From the NCBI GenBank assembly GCA_963805505.1, contig CAWDUP010000007.1, positions 930,001 through 994,000 on the forward strand: a stretch of DNA of 64,000 nucleotides. Direction: 5' to 3'. Of this stretch, positions 60,144 through 64,000 are shown in pieces. This DNA is from JANPBY01 sp963805505. GTDB taxonomy: Bacteria; Actinomycetota; Actinomycetes; DATJPE01. The notes beneath the pieces are model-generated. The model was not told where the DNA came from. It saw only the letters and a program-made list of their open reading frames with translations, and did no database searches. The translations under genes and the position numbers were made by a program. Positions within the stretch are counted from its first letter, which is position 1; every line of letters begins with the position of its first letter.

Positions 60144-60252
60144 TGATCCTCCGTGACGGATGGTGCTCGTTGTCGGGCGAGCGGGATCGCCGCTCGCCCC
60201 GGACGGGGGGCAGTCAACGTGGCCTCACCCGTCCAGCCCAACCGGCAGAGGC

Positions 60253-60284
60253 GGATCGTTATGGATCCGTGATCCCGATCGGGT
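60253..60284 (-). terminator. tandem small hairpins after lepA
   Basis: CGGATC/GATCCG (60253-60270) and the CCCGATCGGG palindrome (60275-60284) lie 19-50 bases past the lepA stop on the - strand. They may terminate lepA before the protease promoter. The remaining gap to 60143 shows no gene. Confidence 0.4.
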
Positions 60285-60302
60285 GACGCCGGGCCTGCTC
60301 GA

Positions 60303-62171
60303 CTACTTCTTCGAGGGCTCTTCCGTCGACAGCGCAGCGATGAATGCCTCCTGCGGGACCTCGACCCGGCCGACCATCTTCATCCGCTTCTTGCCTTCCT
60401 TCTGCTTCTCCAGCAGCTTCCGCTTACGGGTGATGTCCCCGCCGTAGCACTTGGCCAGCACGTCCTTGCGGATCGCCCGGATGTTCTCCCTGGCGATGAT
60501 CCGTGCCCCGATGGCTGCCTGGATGGGCACCTCGAACTGCTGGCGCGGGATGAGGCCACGCAGCTTGGTCGTCATTGACGTTCCATAGCCGTACGCCTTG
60601 TCGCGGTGGACGATCGAGGAGAAGGCGTCGACCGCCTCGCCCTGCAGCAAGATGTCGACCTTGACCAGGTCGGACACCTGCTCGGAGGTGGGCTCGTAGT
60701 CGAGGGAGGCGTAGCCACGCGTGCGTGACTTGAGGGCGTCGAAGAAGTCGAAGACGATTTCGGCCAGCGGAAGGGTGTAGCGCAGCTCCACGCGCTCCTC
60801 AGACAGGTAGTCCATCCCGAGCAAGGTCCCCCGGCGCCCCTGGCACAGCTCCATGATCGCGCCGATGAACTCACTTGGCGCGATGACCGTCGCCCTCACC
60901 ACCGGCTCGTGGACCTCAGCGATCTTCCCACCGGGAAACTCACTGGGGTTGGTGACCACGTGGACGCTGCCGTCCTCCATGACGACCCGGTAGACGACGT
61001 TGGGAGCCGTCGAGATCAGGTCCAGGCCGAACTCGCGTTCCAACCGTTCGCGGACGATCTCAAGATGCAGCAGGCCGAGGAAGCCGCAGCGAAAGCCGAA
61101 GCCGAGAGCCACCGACGTCTCGGGCTCGTAGACGAGGGCTGCGTCGTTGAGCTGCAGCCTGTCGAGGGCGTCTCGCAGGGCCGGGTAGTCGGAGCCGTCC
61201 ATGGGATAGAGACCGGAAAAGACCATCGGCAGCGGGTCCTTGTAGCCGCCGAGCGCCTCGCCGGCCGGCTTGGCCGCGTTGGTCACCGTGTCGCCGACCC
61301 GTGACTGGCGCACGTCCTTGACCCCGGTGATGAGATAGCCGACCTCCCCGACGCCCAGCCCCTGACTCGGGGTCGGCTCGGGGCTGATGGCGCCGATCTC
61401 CAGCAGTTCGTGGGTGGCCCGCGTGGAGAGCATCAGGATCCGTTCGCGCGGGCTGAGATGCCCGTCGATCACTCGCACGTAGGTGACCACGCCCCGGTAG
61501 GTGTCGTAGACGGAGTCGAAGATCATGGCCCGGGCTGGCGCAGCCGCGTCACCGACGGGGGGCGGCAGCTCGACAACGATGGAGTCCAGCAGCTCGCGCA
61601 CCCCGTCTCCGGTCTTGCCGGAGACTCGGAGGCAGTCCTCCGGCTCGCAACCGATCAGTTTCGCCAGCTCAGCCGCGTACTTGTCCGGCTGCGCCGCAGG
61701 CAGGTCGATCTTGTTCAGCACCGGGATGACATGCAGATCGTTCTCGAGCGCCAGGTAGAGGTTGGCCAAGGTCTGCGCCTCGATCCCCTGGGCGGCGTCC
61801 ACGAGCAGCACCGCCCCCTCGCAGGCCGCCAGGCTGCGGCTCACCTCGTAGGTGAAGTCCACGTGGCCCGGCGTGTCGATCATGTTCAGGACGTAGGTCT
61901 TGCCGTCCGGGCCGGTCCACGGCAGCCGTACGGCCTGACTCTTGATGGTGATTCCGCGCTCGCGCTCGATGTCCATCCGGTCCAGGTACTGCGCCCGCAT
62001 GTCCCGATCGTGAACGACACCGGTGATGCCGAGCATCCGGTCGGCAAGCGTGGATTTGCCGTGATCGATATGGGCGATGATGCAGAAGTTGCGGATCAGC
62101 TCCGGAGGGGTGGCCCCAGGAGGGGGCGCGGAAGCCGGGGCAGACACCCACCCATGATCCCACGCGCTCAT
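60303..62171 (-). CDS. lepA: elongation factor 4 (LepA)
   Basis: A 622-residue translational GTPase that acts on stalled ribosomes or 30S biogenesis. G motifs are AHIDHGKST, ERERGITIKS, DTPGHVDF and NKIDLP. Domain II/V and the LepA-specific C-terminal domain include GTSMTTKLRGLIPRQQFEVPIQAAIG and the basic KRKLLEKQKEGKKRMK tail. ATG 62171 is chosen; 62186 (GTG) and an internal GTG are alternatives. It is divergent from a PemK-like gene. Confidence 0.97.
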   Translation of the reverse strand: MSAWDHGWVSAPASAPPPGATPPELIRNFCIIAHIDHGKSTLADRMLGITGVVHDRDMRAQYLDRMDIERERGITIKSQAVRLPWTGPDGKTYVLNMIDTPGHVDFTYEVSRSLAACEGAVLLVDAAQGIEAQTLANLYLALENDLHVIPVLNKIDLPAAQPDKYAAELAKLIGCEPEDCLRVSGKTGDGVRELLDSIVVELPPPVGDAAAPARAMIFDSVYDTYRGVVTYVRVIDGHLSPRERILMLSTRATHELLEIGAISPEPTPSQGLGVGEVGYLITGVKDVRQSRVGDTVTNAAKPAGEALGGYKDPLPMVFSGLYPMDGSDYPALRDALDRLQLNDAALVYEPETSVALGFGFRCGFLGLLHLEIVRERLEREFGLDLISTAPNVVYRVVMEDGSVHVVTNPSEFPGGKIAEVHEPVVRATVIAPSEFIGAIMELCQGRRGTLLGMDYLSEERVELRYTLPLAEIVFDFFDALKSRTRGYASLDYEPTSEQVSDLVKVDILLQGEAVDAFSSIVHRDKAYGYGTSMTTKLRGLIPRQQFEVPIQAAIGARIIARENIRAIRKDVLAKCYGGDITRKRKLLEKQKEGKKRMKMVGRVEVPQEAFIAALSTEEPSKK

Positions 62172-62186
62172 GGCTAGCCTGCCCAC

Positions 62187-62696
62187 ATGCTGCGGCGCCT
62201 CTGGTCTTCGCTGACCCGCTCGCTACGTCCTCCGGCGGGGCGTCCTTCCGCCCGTTCGTCCTCGTCCGAGCGGTCGCGAACATCGGAACCGACCGGCCGG
62301 CCCTCTACGGCGGCAGCGGTTCGGTGGACCGGCACCGTCGAGTTCCGGTACGCCCCCCGGGACGACGGCGACGCCGACCCGGGCGAGGTCGTGTGGACCT
62401 GGGTCCCCTACGAGGAGGACCCGAGCATCGGCAAGGACCGACCCGTGGTCGTCGTTGGACTCGTCGAGGGCGGCCGACTCGGCGTCGCCCCGCTGTCCAG
62501 CAAGAACCACGGGTCGGACCCGCGCTGGTTCGCCCTGGGCTCAGGTCCCTGGGACCCCCGCGGTCGATCGAGCTGGGTTCGACTCGACTTCGTGCTGGCG
62601 GTCGCCCCCCAGGCCGTCCGACGCGAAGGCGCCGCTTTGGATCGGGACCGCTACGACGCGGTCGTCGCCGCGCTGCGCAAGCGAGCCGCCAGCTGA
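62187..62696 (+). CDS. PemK/MazF-like protein
   Basis: A 169-residue protein. A basic, Ser/Arg-rich N-terminus (1-45) leads to a PemK-like domain: VVWTWVPYEEDPSIGKDRPVVVVG, GRLGVAPLSSKNHG, and SSWVRLDFVLAVAP. Toxins of this fold cleave mRNA, but no antitoxin gene is adjacent, and actinobacterial copies beside lepA look like housekeeping members. Its last 156 bases overlap the convergent MFS gene antisense. Confidence 0.8.
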   Translation: MLRRLWSSLTRSLRPPAGRPSARSSSSERSRTSEPTGRPSTAAAVRWTGTVEFRYAPRDDGDADPGEVVWTWVPYEEDPSIGKDRPVVVVGLVEGGRLGVAPLSSKNHGSDPRWFALGSGPWDPRGRSSWVRLDFVLAVAPQAVRREGAALDRDRYDAVVAALRKRAAS

Positions 62697-63944
62697 CTCG
62701 CTGGCTCCTTCGACGACGGGTTCGGGCGCCGGCGTGCTTGCCCCGAGGCTCGCCAGCGGACGACGTACCGCGGCGCCCATCGCCGCCGCGGCAACCAGCG
62801 CACCCAGCCCGGCCACCACGAAGATGGTCCGAGGCCCGGCGAACACGCCGAGCATTCCGCCAGCGAGGGTCGCGAGCAGGCCGCAGCCGCGGGTCAGGCC
62901 ACTGAGCGACGCGATGACCTGAGCCCGCGAGGTCTCCGGGGCGCGAACGACCACAAGCGTCGACACCGAGACGTTGAGCACGCCGACGCAGACGCCCAGC
63001 AGCAGCCAGACCGCGCCGAAGACCAGCACGGTCGGGGCGAGCCCAGCCACGGTGGTGAACAGACCAAGCAGCATGGCCATGGCGACCGACACACGGGTTC
63101 GCCGCGCGTCGTCCTTCGCGCGACCCCCGAGCACCGAGCCGGTGGCCGCGCCGACGGCGAACAGCGCTCCCAGGAGACCGAACGCTGCGGCCCCCGCGGC
63201 CAGGGAGTCGCGCACCAGGAACACTTCGACGACGTTGGTGATCTCGCCGAACAGGATGAACGCAAGCAGCCCGAGCAGCATGGGGAACATCAAGGCATCG
63301 CGACGGATGACTCGCAGCCCGTCCAGGGCGCGAGGTCCGCGCCCTTCGGCCGTGCTACGACCGCCACGGCGGGTGTGTACGGCTGCCGCGACGCCGGCCA
63401 GAACCACGAACGTCGCTGCATCCAGCAGCAATGGCCAAGTTGTTCCGGAAACCGCGACCAACACCCCGGCCACAGCCGGCCCCGCGATGCCGGCGAGCAG
63501 CGCCAGAGCTTGCACGGCACCAACCGCCCGGCCGGTGTCGGCGGCACCCACGATGGACGGGACGAGTGATCCCCACGCCGGTCCGGCGACGGACTGCACC
63601 GACTGCAACGCCACAAGCAGGGCCAGGATGGACCCAAGGTTGGGGGCGAACGCGAGCCCGCCGCAGAGCAGGGCCTGGAGGAGGCCGGCCGTGACCAGGA
63701 CGCCCCGCGAGTCGTACCGATCGCCGATCCGGCCGGCCCACGGCGCCAGCAGAACGCTCGGTAGCGCGGCCGCAAGGAACAAGGCCGCAACGCCCGTGGT
63801 GCCCCCGCCTGCATCGTGCACAGCCAGGATGAGGGCGAAGATCGCGACCTCGTCCCCGAGGAAGGAGAAGGCCCGACCACCGGCAACGAGTCGGAGGTCA
63901 CGGTGCCGCCAGATGGAGGTGTTTATCTGAAACAGTCGCTTCAT
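62541..63944 (-). CDS. MFS transporter
   Basis: A 467-residue major facilitator with about 10-12 helices. It has the loop 2-3 motif GRIGDRYDSRGVLV and GGRAKDDARRTRV between halves. It resembles the MFS_3 (enterobactin exporter-like) group. The last 60 or so residues after RRPLASLG are hydrophilic, and the final 52 are encoded antisense to the PemK-like gene. ATG 63944 lies seven bases after a -10 element. The substrate is unknown; efflux is the likely direction. Confidence 0.88.
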   Translation of the reverse strand: MKRLFQINTSIWRHRDLRLVAGGRAFSFLGDEVAIFALILAVHDAGGGTTGVAALFLAAALPSVLLAPWAGRIGDRYDSRGVLVTAGLLQALLCGGLAFAPNLGSILALLVALQSVQSVAGPAWGSLVPSIVGAADTGRAVGAVQALALLAGIAGPAVAGVLVAVSGTTWPLLLDAATFVVLAGVAAAVHTRRGGRSTAEGRGPRALDGLRVIRRDALMFPMLLGLLAFILFGEITNVVEVFLVRDSLAAGAAAFGLLGALFAVGAATGSVLGGRAKDDARRTRVSVAMAMLLGLFTTVAGLAPTVLVFGAVWLLLGVCVGVLNVSVSTLVVVRAPETSRAQVIASLSGLTRGCGLLATLAGGMLGVFAGPRTIFVVAGLGALVAAAAMGAAVRRPLASLGASTPAPEPVVEGASESAGGSLAQRGDDRVVAVPIQSGAFASDGLGGDRQHEVESNPARSTAGVPGT

Positions 63945-63970
63945 AGTTGTGAAGGTAATGCTTCAGAACT
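63945..63970. promoter_or_regulatory. inverted-repeat operator over the MFS promoter
   Basis: AGTTGTGAAG-N6-CTTCAGAACT is a 10-6-10 inverted repeat with one mismatch. It covers the -10 element, so a repressor bound here would block the MFS gene. The regulator is not in the window. Confidence 0.6.
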
Positions 63971-63980
63971 CCCTCGTCAA
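63952..63980 (-). promoter_or_regulatory. canonical sigma-70 type promoter of the MFS gene
   Basis: On the minus strand, TTGACG (63975-63980) and TACCTT (63952-63957) are separated by exactly 17 bases. Transcription would start at or near the ATG at 63944, giving a leaderless mRNA. Confidence 0.8.
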
Positions 63981-64000
63981 GGGGTTGCGTGGCCGTACCC

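Noticed and set aside
62187..62696. A toxin-antitoxin locus
   Set aside because: The PemK-like gene has no adjacent small antitoxin gene; upstream is lepA and downstream an MFS gene.

Overview
The window is high-GC actinobacterial chromosome. The evidence is GTG/TTG starts, ATGA/GTGA stop-start overlaps, leaderless promoters, and marker genes in a known actinobacterial order: fabH-acpP-fabF-accD-DUF3145, and dnaG-dgt-dusB-glyS-uppS-recO-leuA-era-ybeY-phoH-rsmE-dnaJ-hrcA-hemW-lepA. A DUF3145 gene, an F420-type LLM oxidoreductase, a DUF222/HNH gene and a DUF6703-like gene also fit. The gene set resembles Micrococcales (Intrasporangiaceae-like), but that placement is inference. No prophage, IS element or CRISPR array is visible, and no gap over 300 bp lacks a gene.

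Layout. 1-4.0 kb: the FAS-II/carboxylase operon on +. 4.0-5.7 kb: an AI-2E-type membrane protein and DUF3145 on -. 5.7-18.6 kb: an accessory stretch with a PLD-like protein and a PLP lyase, a secreted LamG protein with a near-identical internal duplication, a YeiH-type exporter, small GNAT/VOC/ABM enzymes, methyltransferases, an MTHFR-like protein, a TlpA/CcdA redox pair, tRNA-Met(CAT) and tRNA-Asn(GTT). 18.6-32 kb: mostly - strand housekeeping (dnaG, dgt, dusB, S9 peptidase, glycyl-tRNA synthetase) with a frameshifted DUF222/HNH gene. 33.1-37.5 kb: a + strand zinc operon. 37.5-57.7 kb: mostly - strand housekeeping (uppS, recO, leuA, era, CNNM protein, ybeY, phoH, rsmE, dnaJ, hrcA, fadD, hemW, MOSC), interrupted by a + strand ECF-sigma/GerMN module. 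57.7-64 kb: a secreted M6 protease, lepA, a PemK-like gene and an MFS exporter.

The most distinctive unit is the zinc operon. A Zur-like operator precedes znuA-znuC-znuB, an ArsR/SmtB-type repressor gene follows, and then one ORF fuses a complete Fur/Zur domain to a complete CDF zinc exporter. Uptake, both regulator types and efflux would be one transcription unit, with one regulator joined to its exporter. A one-base indel joining two coupled genes is the main alternative, and a nearby gene (27.2-27.4 kb) does show three homopolymer indels.

Non-coding signals also stand out. Two intergenic loci 10 kb apart share a pair of 19-bp palindromes at the same 39-bp spacing, each just past the stop codon of a - strand gene (leuA, dnaJ). 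leuA has a short leucine-containing leader peptide with a perfect 11-bp hairpin. hrcA has a perfect CIRCE element. The MFS gene at the right edge has a canonical leaderless promoter whose -10 lies inside an inverted repeat.
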